Positions 1 through 7,896 of a stretch of 39,263 bases of DNA are shown piece after piece. The notes under the pieces were generated by a model. It was not told where the DNA came from, ran no database searches, and worked only from the letters and a program-made list of their open reading frames with translations. A program made the position numbers and the translations under genes. Within the stretch, counting starts at the first letter, position 1. Every line of letters starts with the position of its first letter. Source of the stretch: Anaerolineae bacterium (GTDB lineage Bacteria > Chloroflexota > Anaerolineae > 4572-78 > J111). Where the stretch lies: the NCBI GenBank assembly GCA_016926805.1, contig JAFGNV010000191.1, positions 1-39,263 of the forward strand. Direction: 5' to 3'.

Positions 1-87
1 CTGCATTTCTTGGACATCGAACAAGTCTTCAAACTCCACCTTGTCAATATCCTCTAATATATCCGGGGTTATAGTTTTATCGTTCAT
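1..87 (-). CDS. N-terminus of an unidentified acidic protein, cut by the window edge
   Basis: An ATG at 87-85 (minus) opens a frame that stays open for 29 codons to the window edge. A GGGAG ribosome binding site lies at 98-94, six bases upstream. The visible N-terminus begins MNDKTITPDILEDIDKVEFE and is rich in Asp and Glu, with no signal peptide. It lies 70 bp downstream of the patatin gene on the same strand and has its own possible promoter in the gap. The 29 residues are too few to name a family. The clean RBS and spacing are the main support for a real gene. Confidence 0.55.
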   Translation of the reverse strand, partial: MNDKTITPDILEDIDKVEFEDLFDVQEMQ

Positions 88-128
88 CAGTTGCTCCCTT
101 ACTTGGTCTATTCCTGGTACAATTCTTC

Positions 129-157
129 AATATACGTATTCTGTTTTAATAAGGCAA
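129..157 (-). promoter_or_regulatory. possible promoter for the truncated gene at 1-87
   Basis: On the minus strand TTGCCT (157-152) is followed after 17 bases by TATATT (134-129). The match to the sigma70 consensus is 4/6 and 5/6. It lies directly after the patatin stop codon, about 40 bases before the downstream ATG. Confidence 0.35.
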
Positions 158-1810
158 TCACATTTCGGGGGGAGGGGCAATGGCTTGTTTGATGGCGGGT
201 AACATCTGGCGGGCGGTATTCTCGCCGAGTTGTACCAGGTCTTGCACGTGTTCAAAATCCAGCGTGTGTTTGGCCGAGACTTTGTGCTGAATCAGCACAT
301 CAATCAAGGGTAACTGTTCTTCAACCACTTGCGCTTCCATCGCGCTGTAGATATTAAACACAATCTGAAGGATATTGGGCATTTTATCGCGGCTACCGGC
401 ATAAGACTCGCTGAGGGGTTGGACCACGCTGGAAGCGATAATAATGTCGGCGCCACGATCCCGCAGAATATTGGCGGGCAAAGGGTTGACAATGCCGCCG
501 TCAACCAGGAAACGGCCCTGATAGTACCAGGGGTCGGCCAGCACCGGCACGCTAAGGCTGGCGCGGATGGCATCGGCCAGCGAGCCGGAGTCGAACACAA
601 CTTCATCGCCGGTCAAAATGTCGGCGGCCACAATGCACAAGGGAATTTTCAGGTCTTCAAAGGTACGACCCTCAACCGAGCGGTCAATCACCCTATCCCG
701 CGCCTTGCGACCTCTGGCAATACCGGTGCGGGGCGGGATGTTGAAGTCCCAATTGGAGAATTTGGTAAAGTTTTTGATTTCCTGGGCAAATTGGTCAAAA
801 CGCTCCACTCCCCAACCGGCGGCAAAAAACGCGCCAAACCAAGCTCCGGCGCTGGTGCCCGCTACCAAATCAATGGGGATGTCTTCTGCCAGCAGAACCT
901 TCAGCACGCCTAAATGGGCCAGGCCCCGCGACCCGCCACTGGATAAAGCCAGACCAACGGTGCGGTTGGTCAGGCGGCGCGCGGTGCGCCACAAATCAGT
1001 CTCAGTTCCGCTGACCACCCACACATCCTGTTTGGCCTTATAGGCTGACAACCAGGCCGGGGGGTCACCCACAGCCACAATCGTGTCGGCCAGGCCAACG
1101 GCTTTTTCGGCCAGCGAGTCAAGGGTGTCGGGCACAACAATAATAATATGTTTGTAAACTTCAACCTGATAGCTCAAGCTTTTGGCCAAAGCGGCTTCAT
1201 CCAGGCTGTCGTTATCCAAAAACATTACCCCACCGCTCAGGGTAACGATGTTATCCAATCTGGCCTGCGGCAGGGGCAGGACCCCGACGGGGCTTTTCAA
1301 TTGGGAGTACAGGGCCTGAGCTAGGTCAAAACCGCCCCAGACCGATTGGCCGTTGCGGGCAGGGATCAGGGCCGTAATCCGGCGGACCATCTGCCGCTTT
1401 TTGCGACGGGTGGTAGCGACCAAACGCTGGCTCAACTCGCGCATCATCTCCAAACCAATGGACGGGCGGGTGTTAAGCAATTCTTCAAAATCGGCTTTGC
1501 GTAACGCCCACAATTCGGCGTCAATCACCACCTGTAAGCTGGCAGTGCGCGGTTGGGCCAGTAACAAAGAGATTTCTCCCACAAAGCTGCCCGGTCCCAA
1601 ATAGGCAATGACCTCGTTGGTTTCTTTGTGCTTTACCACTACCTGACCTGACTCAACCAGATACATGGTGTCGCCGACATCACCCTCATTAAAAACAAAT
1701 TCATCTTTGGCATAACTTACTTTGTACAGTTTACTGGCAATGAGTTTGAGGTCATCATTTTCTAGATTTTTAAAAAGCGGGATACCACGCAAAATGTATA
1801 GCGGTGTCAA
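158..1810 (-). CDS. cyclic-nucleotide-binding-domain / patatin-like phospholipase (NTE/RssA type)
   Basis: This 550-residue protein is a probable serine lipid hydrolase controlled by a nucleotide-binding domain. Residues about 10-125 form a cNMP-binding fold (GDVGDTMYLVESG, then PGSFVGEISLL and PRTASL). Residues about 145-275 are a Rossmann-like linker with no P-loop. Residues about 285-460 are a patatin domain. The oxyanion loop is SGGSRG (291-296), the nucleophile elbow is GTSAG with Ser320, and the dyad aspartate is in DGG (Asp437). There is no signal peptide or membrane segment, so it is probably cytoplasmic or peripheral. The start is TTG at 1810, chosen because AGGAG lies seven bases upstream at 1822-1818. 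The architecture matches the bacterial neuropathy-target-esterase family. Substrate and ligand cannot be read from the sequence. It is divergent from the response regulator at 2086. Confidence 0.95.
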   Translation of the reverse strand: MTPLYILRGIPLFKNLENDDLKLIASKLYKVSYAKDEFVFNEGDVGDTMYLVESGQVVVKHKETNEVIAYLGPGSFVGEISLLLAQPRTASLQVVIDAELWALRKADFEELLNTRPSIGLEMMRELSQRLVATTRRKKRQMVRRITALIPARNGQSVWGGFDLAQALYSQLKSPVGVLPLPQARLDNIVTLSGGVMFLDNDSLDEAALAKSLSYQVEVYKHIIIVVPDTLDSLAEKAVGLADTIVAVGDPPAWLSAYKAKQDVWVVSGTETDLWRTARRLTNRTVGLALSSGGSRGLAHLGVLKVLLAEDIPIDLVAGTSAGAWFGAFFAAGWGVERFDQFAQEIKNFTKFSNWDFNIPPRTGIARGRKARDRVIDRSVEGRTFEDLKIPLCIVAADILTGDEVVFDSGSLADAIRASLSVPVLADPWYYQGRFLVDGGIVNPLPANILRDRGADIIIASSVVQPLSESYAGSRDKMPNILQIVFNIYSAMEAQVVEEQLPLIDVLIQHKVSAKHTLDFEHVQDLVQLGENTARQMLPAIKQAIAPPPEM

Positions 1811-1846
1811 TAGGGTGCTCCTATGGTTTGGACAATTACACTCTCA

Positions 1847-1875
1847 ATTATAAACCGATTGAGGTGCAGGGTCAA
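1847..1875 (-). promoter_or_regulatory. sigma70-type promoter of the patatin gene
   Basis: On the minus strand TTGACC (1875-1870, 5/6) and a perfect TATAAT (1852-1847) are separated by 17 bases. Transcription would start near 1840, about 30 bases before the TTG start codon. Confidence 0.65.
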
Positions 1876-1946
1876 TGGTACGGTAGGCGGGTTCCACCGT
1901 TTATGATATAATTGGGCCAAAGCATAACTTTGGGGCAAGGCAAGAC

Positions 1947-1975
1947 TCGACAGTAATGTGTTTTTTATATATAAT
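1947..1975 (+). promoter_or_regulatory. sigma70-type promoter of the regulator/kinase/binding-protein operon
   Basis: TCGACA (1947-1952, 5/6) is followed after 17 bases by a perfect TATAAT (1970-1975). It leaves a leader of about 100 bases before the ATG at 2086. A second TATAAT at 1907-1912 has no convincing -35 box. Confidence 0.6.
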
Positions 1976-2085
1976 CGTCTTTGTTCCGTCATCGATAACG
2001 GGAACGATAACAGCGTAGACAATTGGAGAATAAATCATAACAAAATTAATAACAGGGATGTAAAATCGACGAATGGAGACTGAAA

Positions 2086-3675
2086 ATGCTACATAAAATC
2101 TTTCTCGTTGAAGATGAGATCATTGCCAGGGAAGGCATTCGCGATAACGTCGATTGGACCGCGGCCGGCTTTGAATTTTGTGGCGAAGCGCCGGATGGAG
2201 AAATTGCCCTGCCGTTAATTGAAACCACTCAACCTGATGTATTGATTACAGATATCAAGATGCCGTTTATGGACGGTTTGCAGCTTTGCAAGATTGTACG
2301 AGAGCGGATGCCGCAGGTAAAGGTCATTATTCTTAGCGGGCATGATGAGTTTAACTATGCTCAGGAAGCAGTCAAGTTAGGGGTTACAGAATATCTCTTA
2401 AAGCCGGTGGGGGTACGAGATTTACACAATTTATTAAAAAAAGTTGCCTTAAAGATTGAACAAGAGAAGGCCGAAGAGGAACAATTGCAGCAGTTAAAGG
2501 AGCAAATTGCCGAGAACCGGGCTACCCTCAGGGAAAGATTCTTACTCAAACTGGTCATGGGCGCTATTTCCTCATCGGAAGCCATTGAAAAAAGTCAGAT
2601 GTTGGAGATGGATATCGTTGCCAAATACTATCTGGTTATTATTATCAAGGTTGAGCTTCATGGTTGTACAGAAGGGTTTGACTACTACGAATACCAACAA
2701 GTTCAACAAATTGTCTCACGATTGGTAGGGAATAATCCAGATGTTTTCCTATTAAAAAAGGACATGGAAGAGCTTGTCCTGATCCTGAAAGGACACTATG
2801 TTGAATATCTGGAGGAAGAGGGATATTTTCTCCTGGAGCTGATTACCCACGAGATAAACAGTAAAACAAAGTGTACCCTAACCGTCGGAGTCGGGCATCC
2901 CAAAAAACGGATCGGAGATATCTACCAATCCTTTGTTGAAGCGTTGGCAAATGCCCAAAATGTAATCGAGGAAAAGGGCAGACTTGGCCCTGCCAGCGAA
3001 GTTGATAAAACGGAGCTACTCAAGCTGGACAAGTCTGTTATTGAAAATTACTTGAGATGTGGGACAAAAGACGAATTCAACGATCTCTTTAATGCCTACA
3101 TTCAGCCATTTAGCGAAACTGCCCTTAGATCGTATCTCATTAAAAATTATATCTTTGTTGATGTTGTTCTAACCACCGCAAAATTTGTAAAAGAACTGAA
3201 TGGAAGTATTGACCAGATTATCCCCGAGATTAATCATATTGAAACGTTATTGATGAACATCAAAACAATGGACCAAATCAGGGAACAGGCGCAAAAAATC
3301 CTCGTCAGCGTCCTGGAGTTTAGGGATAGTCAGGCAAACAATCAATACGTAGAGATGATTCATCAGGCCAAAGAGTATATCGACGCTCACTATTCAGATC
3401 CAGATATATCCCTGAGTGAAGTTGCCGCCCGCGTCAGTCTGAGTCCCAGCCATTTCAGCGCAGTGTTTAGTCAAGAAACTGGCGAAACCTTCAAGGAATA
3501 CCTGACGCAGATTAGAATCAAAAAGGCCAAAGAACTGTTGAGAACAACCACCTTAAAAACCTTCGAGATCTCCTACCAGATAGGCTATAACGATCCCCAC
3601 TACTTTAGCCATGTCTTCAAGAAAAATACCAACGTTTCCCCCAAAAAATTTCGATTACAGGTTCAGACAGCATAA
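2086..3675 (+). CDS. YesN-like response regulator with AraC-type DNA-binding domain
   Basis: This 529-residue protein is a two-component response regulator. Residues 1-120 are a receiver domain with acidic pocket ED at 9-10, phospho-acceptor Asp56 (LITDIKMP) and Lys106 (LLKPVG). A middle region of about 300 residues has coiled-coil character near 140-175 and no catalytic motif. Residues about 425-525 form an AraC/XylS helix-turn-helix pair (LSEVAARVSLSPSHFS, then FEISYQIGYNDPHYFSHVFK). Length and layout fit the YesN family. It is first in an operon with the sensor kinase (59 bp gap) and a sugar-binding lipoprotein. The likely targets are the sugar-transport promoters downstream, near 6480 and 7800. 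That target assignment is inference from gene order. Confidence 0.95.
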   Translation: MLHKIFLVEDEIIAREGIRDNVDWTAAGFEFCGEAPDGEIALPLIETTQPDVLITDIKMPFMDGLQLCKIVRERMPQVKVIILSGHDEFNYAQEAVKLGVTEYLLKPVGVRDLHNLLKKVALKIEQEKAEEEQLQQLKEQIAENRATLRERFLLKLVMGAISSSEAIEKSQMLEMDIVAKYYLVIIIKVELHGCTEGFDYYEYQQVQQIVSRLVGNNPDVFLLKKDMEELVLILKGHYVEYLEEEGYFLLELITHEINSKTKCTLTVGVGHPKKRIGDIYQSFVEALANAQNVIEEKGRLGPASEVDKTELLKLDKSVIENYLRCGTKDEFNDLFNAYIQPFSETALRSYLIKNYIFVDVVLTTAKFVKELNGSIDQIIPEINHIETLLMNIKTMDQIREQAQKILVSVLEFRDSQANNQYVEMIHQAKEYIDAHYSDPDISLSEVAARVSLSPSHFSAVFSQETGETFKEYLTQIRIKKAKELLRTTTLKTFEISYQIGYNDPHYFSHVFKKNTNVSPKKFRLQVQTA

Positions 3676-3733
3676 AGAAACTTGACAAACGTCGCCCACA
3701 TCCTTTTTTGTTCAATGTTGGCTCGAAAGGAAA

Positions 3734-5311
3734 GTGAAAAAAATGCTTCGAAAAGCGTTGACGCGTGACTACCGACACCTCCTTACCGGCGTAGTGAATC
3801 GCGTGAAACAGGATTCAACGGAAAAATCTTCACTCAAATACATCGGCAGAATCATCGACTTTTTTGCCGGAATAAATTTATCCATCAGGGCAAAAATCCT
3901 GCTATCTTTTTGCATTGTGATCCTGATGATGAGCACAACCAATGCGGTCTTGTTTATGCGGGTTTTGGAATACAACCGTCAATATGATGCCATTATTACC
4001 AACATCACCACGGCCAACAGCATCAATGGGTACATCAAGCCTGCTATTGATTCGGAAATGTGGTACATTGTGGCCGGGAAAAAGGAGTTTCAGAACGGTA
4101 AGCAGTACGAAATTATTGATAATGTAAACAACCAACTTTGGTGGATGATCGAAAATACCGACTCGGATAAAGCCAAGATCAAACTCGAAGTGCTTCTCAG
4201 GACGATGGAAACCCTGACCCGCTATGTTGACCGGATGGGGACACAGATTGAGCACGGCAGCAAAGTGGACGAAAACGAGCAGGTGTTGGAAAACATTAGA
4301 GGGGTTTCGGACCTGGTTAATGACCTTGTGCAGGAATATATGTTGTTTGAAGTGAATCGGGCAGAACAAAACTATCGAGAAACACAACAAAGTTTTATTC
4401 GTTCGGCTATCACCTATATTGTGCTGATGTTCGGCGCCGTCGGCTTTTCCGCTATAGCTGCGGTAGCCATTTCTAGAAGCATTTACATCCCAATCAAAAA
4501 ACTGCACGATGTAACCACCACCATTACCAAAAATGATCTACAAGCGCTGGTAACCCACGATAATGTTGACGAAATTACTGAACTGGGGATGAGTTTTAAC
4601 ATTATGATCGGCAAAATCAGGGAGTTGCTGGATGCCAAAGTTAAAGAGCAAGAAAACCTGAAAAAATCTGAGTTCAGAGCGCTGCAGGCGCAGATTAACC
4701 CGCATTTTCTTTACAATACACTGGATGCGATTGTTTGGATGGCCGAAGCCCAAAAAACCGATCAGGTGGTGGAGATTGTCAGTGCATTGTCGAGCTTCTT
4801 CAGAATCACCCTGAGCAAAGGCAAAGATTGGATCACCATCCGGGAAGAAATTGAACATGTCAGAAGCTACCTGGCCATTCAGAAGATGCGCTATAGAAAT
4901 ATTTTAGATTACAGGATCGAGGTGAACCCCAATGTATTAGATAGTACGATCTTGAAACTGACCTTACAGCCGCTGGTTGAAAACGCGCTTTATCACGGCA
5001 TTAAGAACAAAAGAGAGGGCGGCGTCATTACCGTGCGAGCCAGACGAGAAGATGAAGACAAGATTTTGCTCGAAGTAGAAGATGATGGCATTGGCTGCAC
5101 ACGGTACAAGCTGGCTCAAATCCAGGCCAAGTTAGATAACGATTCTGATGAAATCAAATTTGAGAAAACCGGCATTGGGCTTGAAAATGTTAACAGGCGT
5201 ATCAAGCTGTATTATGGCAAACAGTATGGTCTGTCAATCAGTAGCCAATACCTAACAGGCACCCGGGTAACGCTTGTGATTCCTCTAAAGAGCAACTCGA
5301 ACGAAAAATAA
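3734..5311 (+). CDS. YesM/LytS-like sensor histidine kinase
   Basis: This 525-residue membrane kinase is the partner of the regulator at 2086. TM1 is about residues 54-75 and TM2 about 223-247. They enclose a mostly helical extracytoplasmic domain of about 145 residues that lacks a recognisable ligand-binding motif. HAMP is about 248-300. The His_kinase domain has phospho-acceptor His324 in QINPHFLYN. The ATPase domain shows the N-box (PLVENALYHG, Asn417), DDGIG and the GIGLEN lid. The start used is GTG 3734, and an ATG nine bases downstream (3743) is equally plausible because the AGG at 3728-3730 fits neither perfectly. The HPF motif class is that of LytS/YesM kinases. A helical sensor domain beside a binding-protein gene suggests that ligand may be presented by that protein. 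Confidence 0.95.
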   Translation: MKKMLRKALTRDYRHLLTGVVNRVKQDSTEKSSLKYIGRIIDFFAGINLSIRAKILLSFCIVILMMSTTNAVLFMRVLEYNRQYDAIITNITTANSINGYIKPAIDSEMWYIVAGKKEFQNGKQYEIIDNVNNQLWWMIENTDSDKAKIKLEVLLRTMETLTRYVDRMGTQIEHGSKVDENEQVLENIRGVSDLVNDLVQEYMLFEVNRAEQNYRETQQSFIRSAITYIVLMFGAVGFSAIAAVAISRSIYIPIKKLHDVTTTITKNDLQALVTHDNVDEITELGMSFNIMIGKIRELLDAKVKEQENLKKSEFRALQAQINPHFLYNTLDAIVWMAEAQKTDQVVEIVSALSSFFRITLSKGKDWITIREEIEHVRSYLAIQKMRYRNILDYRIEVNPNVLDSTILKLTLQPLVENALYHGIKNKREGGVITVRARREDEDKILLEVEDDGIGCTRYKLAQIQAKLDNDSDEIKFEKTGIGLENVNRRIKLYYGKQYGLSISSQYLTGTRVTLVIPLKSNSNEK

Positions 5312-5344
5312 TCAACGAAGTGATCAAGAAAGGAATGATAACGA

Positions 5345-6355
5345 ATGGAGAGGCCGCTTTTGATTGTTATGTATCTGGCTGTTGTATTAACCGTGATCTT
5401 TGCCATAGCAGCGTGTGGGGTTAAATCTACGCCTGAACTACCAACGCCCACCCCAGAAGAACCAGTCAAAGCCAAGAAGTCCTATGAGGACCTGGTGGTT
5501 GGTTATGCCCAAATCGGGGCCGAGAGCGATTGGCGAACCGGTAATACGGCCTCCATCAAAGAAGAAGCCGAGAGATTGGGGGTCGAATTGAGATTCGTGG
5601 ATGCTCAACAAAAACAGGAAAATCAAATCAAAGCCATCCGCTCCTTCATTGCCCAGCAGGTGGATGTGATTGGTATTCCACCAGTGGTCGAAACCGGTTG
5701 GGAAGATGTTTTCCAGGAAGCCAAAGATGCCGGCATTCCGGTTATCTTGGTCGACCGCCGGGCGGATGTGCCTGAAGACCTCTACGTAACCCACGTTGGC
5801 TCTGACTTTGTCGAAGAAGGTAGAAATGCTGGCCGGGTGATGGTTGGCCTTCTGCTCGGCAAGGGCAAGATCGTTGAATTGGTAGGTACGATAGACTCTG
5901 CTCCGGCTAATGACCGCTACAAAGGATTTAGAGAAGTCCTGAAAAATTATCCAGACATGGAGATCATTGCTTCTGAATCTGGCGACTTCACCCGGGCCAG
6001 GGGTAAGGAAGTGATGGAAGACTTCCTGAATCGCTACGGCGATGAGATTGACGCGCTTTATGCCCACAATGACGACATGGCCATCGGGGCCATCAAGGCC
6101 ATTGAAGAATATGGCCTGAAGCCGGGTGAAGACATCAAGATTGTGTCGATTGATGCCGTCCGGGACGCTTTTAAGGCTATGATTGAGGGTAAATTGAACG
6201 CGACGGTTGAGTGCAATCCGCTCCTTGGCCCACAGTTTTTTGATTTAGCCCTGAAAGTGGTCAACGGCGAACCGGTGCCCAAGTGGATCCCATCTGAGGA
6301 AAGCATTTATTACCCTAATAACGCTGCGGAAATCCTACCAACCCGCAAGTATTAG
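5345..6355 (+). CDS. YtfQ-like periplasmic sugar-binding lipoprotein, possible sensor paralogue
   Basis: This 336-residue type I periplasmic binding protein (Peripla_BP_4/RbsB superfamily) has a lipoprotein signal with lipobox AIAAC (Cys24) and a short Pro/Thr/Glu linker to residue 45. The mature part carries the blocks of the galactofuranose-binding YtfQ group: GAESDWRT, DAQQKQENQI, PPVVETGW, ILVDRR, HNDDMAIGA and VECNPLLGP. It follows the kinase gene by 33 bp, with AGGA at 5331-5334, so it belongs to the two-component operon. A second close paralogue follows at 6591. Being transcribed with the kinase, this copy may deliver the sugar signal to it, as XylFII does for LytS in clostridia. That role is inference, and it could equally be a second transport receptor. 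The ligand is probably a furanose or related sugar. Confidence 0.93.
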   Translation: MERPLLIVMYLAVVLTVIFAIAACGVKSTPELPTPTPEEPVKAKKSYEDLVVGYAQIGAESDWRTGNTASIKEEAERLGVELRFVDAQQKQENQIKAIRSFIAQQVDVIGIPPVVETGWEDVFQEAKDAGIPVILVDRRADVPEDLYVTHVGSDFVEEGRNAGRVMVGLLLGKGKIVELVGTIDSAPANDRYKGFREVLKNYPDMEIIASESGDFTRARGKEVMEDFLNRYGDEIDALYAHNDDMAIGAIKAIEEYGLKPGEDIKIVSIDAVRDAFKAMIEGKLNATVECNPLLGPQFFDLALKVVNGEPVPKWIPSEESIYYPNNAAEILPTRKY

Positions 6356-6479
6356 ATAGGGAAGCCATAATCAAAAAATAATTAATTTTTATCGAAAAAA
6401 ATTACACCTTCTGCGGAAAGAGTGCCTTTGTCACCAAAATACACAATATAAATTTCAACACATCCCCAAGAAAAACTCA

Positions 6480-6508
6480 TTGAAATTTATCTCACTAATA
6501 TATACACT
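6480..6508 (+). promoter_or_regulatory. possible promoter of the second sugar-binding protein gene
   Basis: TTGAAA (6480-6485, 5/6) and TACACT (6503-6508, 4/6) are spaced by 17 bases in the AT-rich 230 bp gap between the two binding-protein genes. The weak -10 box would suit an activated promoter. Confidence 0.35.
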
Positions 6509-6519
6509 AATAATAGTGT
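6504..6519 (+). promoter_or_regulatory. palindromic operator candidate overlapping the -10 region
   Basis: ACACTA-ATAA-TAGTGT is a perfect palindrome with six-base arms. It overlaps the proposed -10 box and start site of the gene at 6591. The binding protein is unknown. AraC-type proteins usually prefer direct repeats, so a LacI-type or other dimeric factor is also possible. Confidence 0.35.
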
Positions 6520-6590
6520 TTTATCCCGGGAGAAACACGTATTTTTAGCCCTATCAATTTATATTATATAGAGAAAAGGAGCGAGTGACA

Positions 6591-7685
6591 ATGAAGTTTT
6601 CCAAAGTTCTATTGTTAATTGTAGTATTGGTTATAGCTTTCGCAGTGGTAGGCTGTGCCCAGCAGCAAGCGGTTGACGCGGCCTCCAAAGCTGACGTAGA
6701 GGCGCTTAAGGCTGAAGTAAGCGCGCTCAAAGCCGACGTAGAGGCGCTCAAAGCCGGAGGTGCGGCAGCACCTGCAGCGGCCCAATCCGAAGCCGCAGCG
6801 CCAGCTGCTGGTAAGAAGACCTATGCAGACCTGACCGTGTGCTACCCTCAACTTGGCGCCGAGAGCGACTGGCGTACTGCTAACAGCGCTTCATTGAAGC
6901 AAACTGCTGAACAATTGGGCGTCAAACTGATCTTCTCCGATGCGCAACAGAAGCAAGAAAACCAGATTTCTGCGATGCGTACCTGTATCCAACAGGGTGT
7001 TGATGTGATTGCGCTGCCGCCGGTGGTTGAGGATGGTTGGGATGCGGTGCTCACCGAAGCCAAAGACGCGGGCATTCCGGTCATTATCGTAGACCGCTCC
7101 GTCTCGGCCGACCCGTCCCTCTATGCCGCCCACATTGGTTCGGACATGGTTCTGGAAGGCCAAAGATCTGCTGATGAAATGAACAAGCTGCTCCCCGATG
7201 GCGGCAAGATTGTTGAACTCAGTGGTACCACCGGCTCCGGCGCTGCGGTTGGCCGCGCCAAAGGTTTCCGCGAAAATCTCAACCCGAACATCGAAATTAT
7301 CGACTCGCAGACCGGCAACTTCACTACAGCCGAAGGTAAACCGGTTATGGAAGCCTTCTTAAAGAAATACGGTGACGAGATTGATGGCGCGTTCATCCAC
7401 AATGACAATATGGCCATTGGCGCGGTTGAAGCGATTAAGGCCGCTGGTTTCAAACCCGGCGACATCAAGATCGTCTCCGTTGATGGCACCCGCGGCGGTT
7501 TCCAACTGATGATCGATGGTTGGGTGCAAGCCGATGTGGAATGCAACCCGCTGCTTGGCCCGCAGGTTATGGAGATGTCTCTGGCTCTGGCCAACGGCGA
7601 ACCTGTCGAGCCGGAAACTCTCACCAACGAAACCGTTTACTATCCTGACAATGCGGCTGAGTTGCTGCCGAGCCGCCAGTACTAA
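6591..7685 (+). CDS. ytfQ: YtfQ-like sugar-binding lipoprotein of the ABC transporter
   Basis: This 364-residue protein is a second type I periplasmic binding protein, closely similar to the one at 5345 along its whole mature length (GAESDWRT, DAQQKQENQI, PPVVEDGW, VECNPLLGP). The start is ATG 6591, because AAGGAG at 6576-6581 is nine bases upstream; the GTG at 6585 is too close. The lipobox VVGC ends at Cys22. Residues 33-60 contain three to four heptads of the type ADVEALK, followed by an Ala-rich linker, so the receptor sits on a coiled-coil or rod-like spacer absent from the first copy. It differs from the first copy at several cleft positions (HNDNM for HNDDM, SVDGTR for SIDAVR). A strong hairpin downstream may raise its mRNA level relative to the permeases, as expected for a transport receptor. 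Confidence 0.93.
   Translation: MKFSKVLLLIVVLVIAFAVVGCAQQQAVDAASKADVEALKAEVSALKADVEALKAGGAAAPAAAQSEAAAPAAGKKTYADLTVCYPQLGAESDWRTANSASLKQTAEQLGVKLIFSDAQQKQENQISAMRTCIQQGVDVIALPPVVEDGWDAVLTEAKDAGIPVIIVDRSVSADPSLYAAHIGSDMVLEGQRSADEMNKLLPDGGKIVELSGTTGSGAAVGRAKGFRENLNPNIEIIDSQTGNFTTAEGKPVMEAFLKKYGDEIDGAFIHNDNMAIGAVEAIKAAGFKPGDIKIVSVDGTRGGFQLMIDGWVQADVECNPLLGPQVMEMSLALANGEPVEPETLTNETVYYPDNAAELLPSRQY
6690..6752 (+). repeat. three tandem 21-bp units encoding heptads
   Basis: Units at 6690-6710, 6711-6731 and 6732-6752 each encode a heptad of the pattern A-(D/E)-V-x-A-L-K. Units 1 and 3 are almost identical. The array lies in frame in the linker of the binding protein, so copy-number change would alter spacer length without a frameshift. 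Confidence 0.75.
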
Positions 7686-7744
7686 GTCGTTCTGCCGCGC
7701 GACGCATTGAGTTAATCGTAAATACTCTCGTATAAACAATAGTT

Positions 7745-7775
7745 GAGAAGCGGCGTTAACCCTACGCCGCTTCTC
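7745..7775 (+). terminator. strong hairpin between binding-protein and permease genes
   Basis: GAGAAGCGGCGT (7745-7756) pairs perfectly over 12 bp with 7764-7775 around a seven-base loop, 59 bases after the stop codon. No U-tract follows (TCTATAAAAAG). It is therefore more likely a 3'-stabilising or partly terminating element than a full intrinsic terminator. Confidence 0.6.
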
Positions 7776-7799
7776 TCTATAAAAAGCTAAAAAATCCTC

Positions 7800-7828
7800 T
7801 TGCGAAAAATAGCATGTTTGGTTATAAT
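7800..7828 (+). promoter_or_regulatory. internal promoter of the permease/ATPase operon
   Basis: TTGCGA (7800-7805, 4/6) is followed after 17 bases by a perfect TATAAT (7823-7828). The start would be near 7835, about 60 bases before the permease ATG. With the hairpin just upstream, this suggests separate expression of receptor and membrane parts. Confidence 0.55.
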
Positions 7829-7896
7829 ACAGAACTTATTTAATTCTTTGGTAATATTGATGATCAGACCATTATCCAAACAATGGCAGGAAATTT

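Noticed and set aside
3902..4507. 201-codon minus-strand frame
   Set aside because: It is antisense to the histidine kinase, whose motifs are complete. It has no family features.
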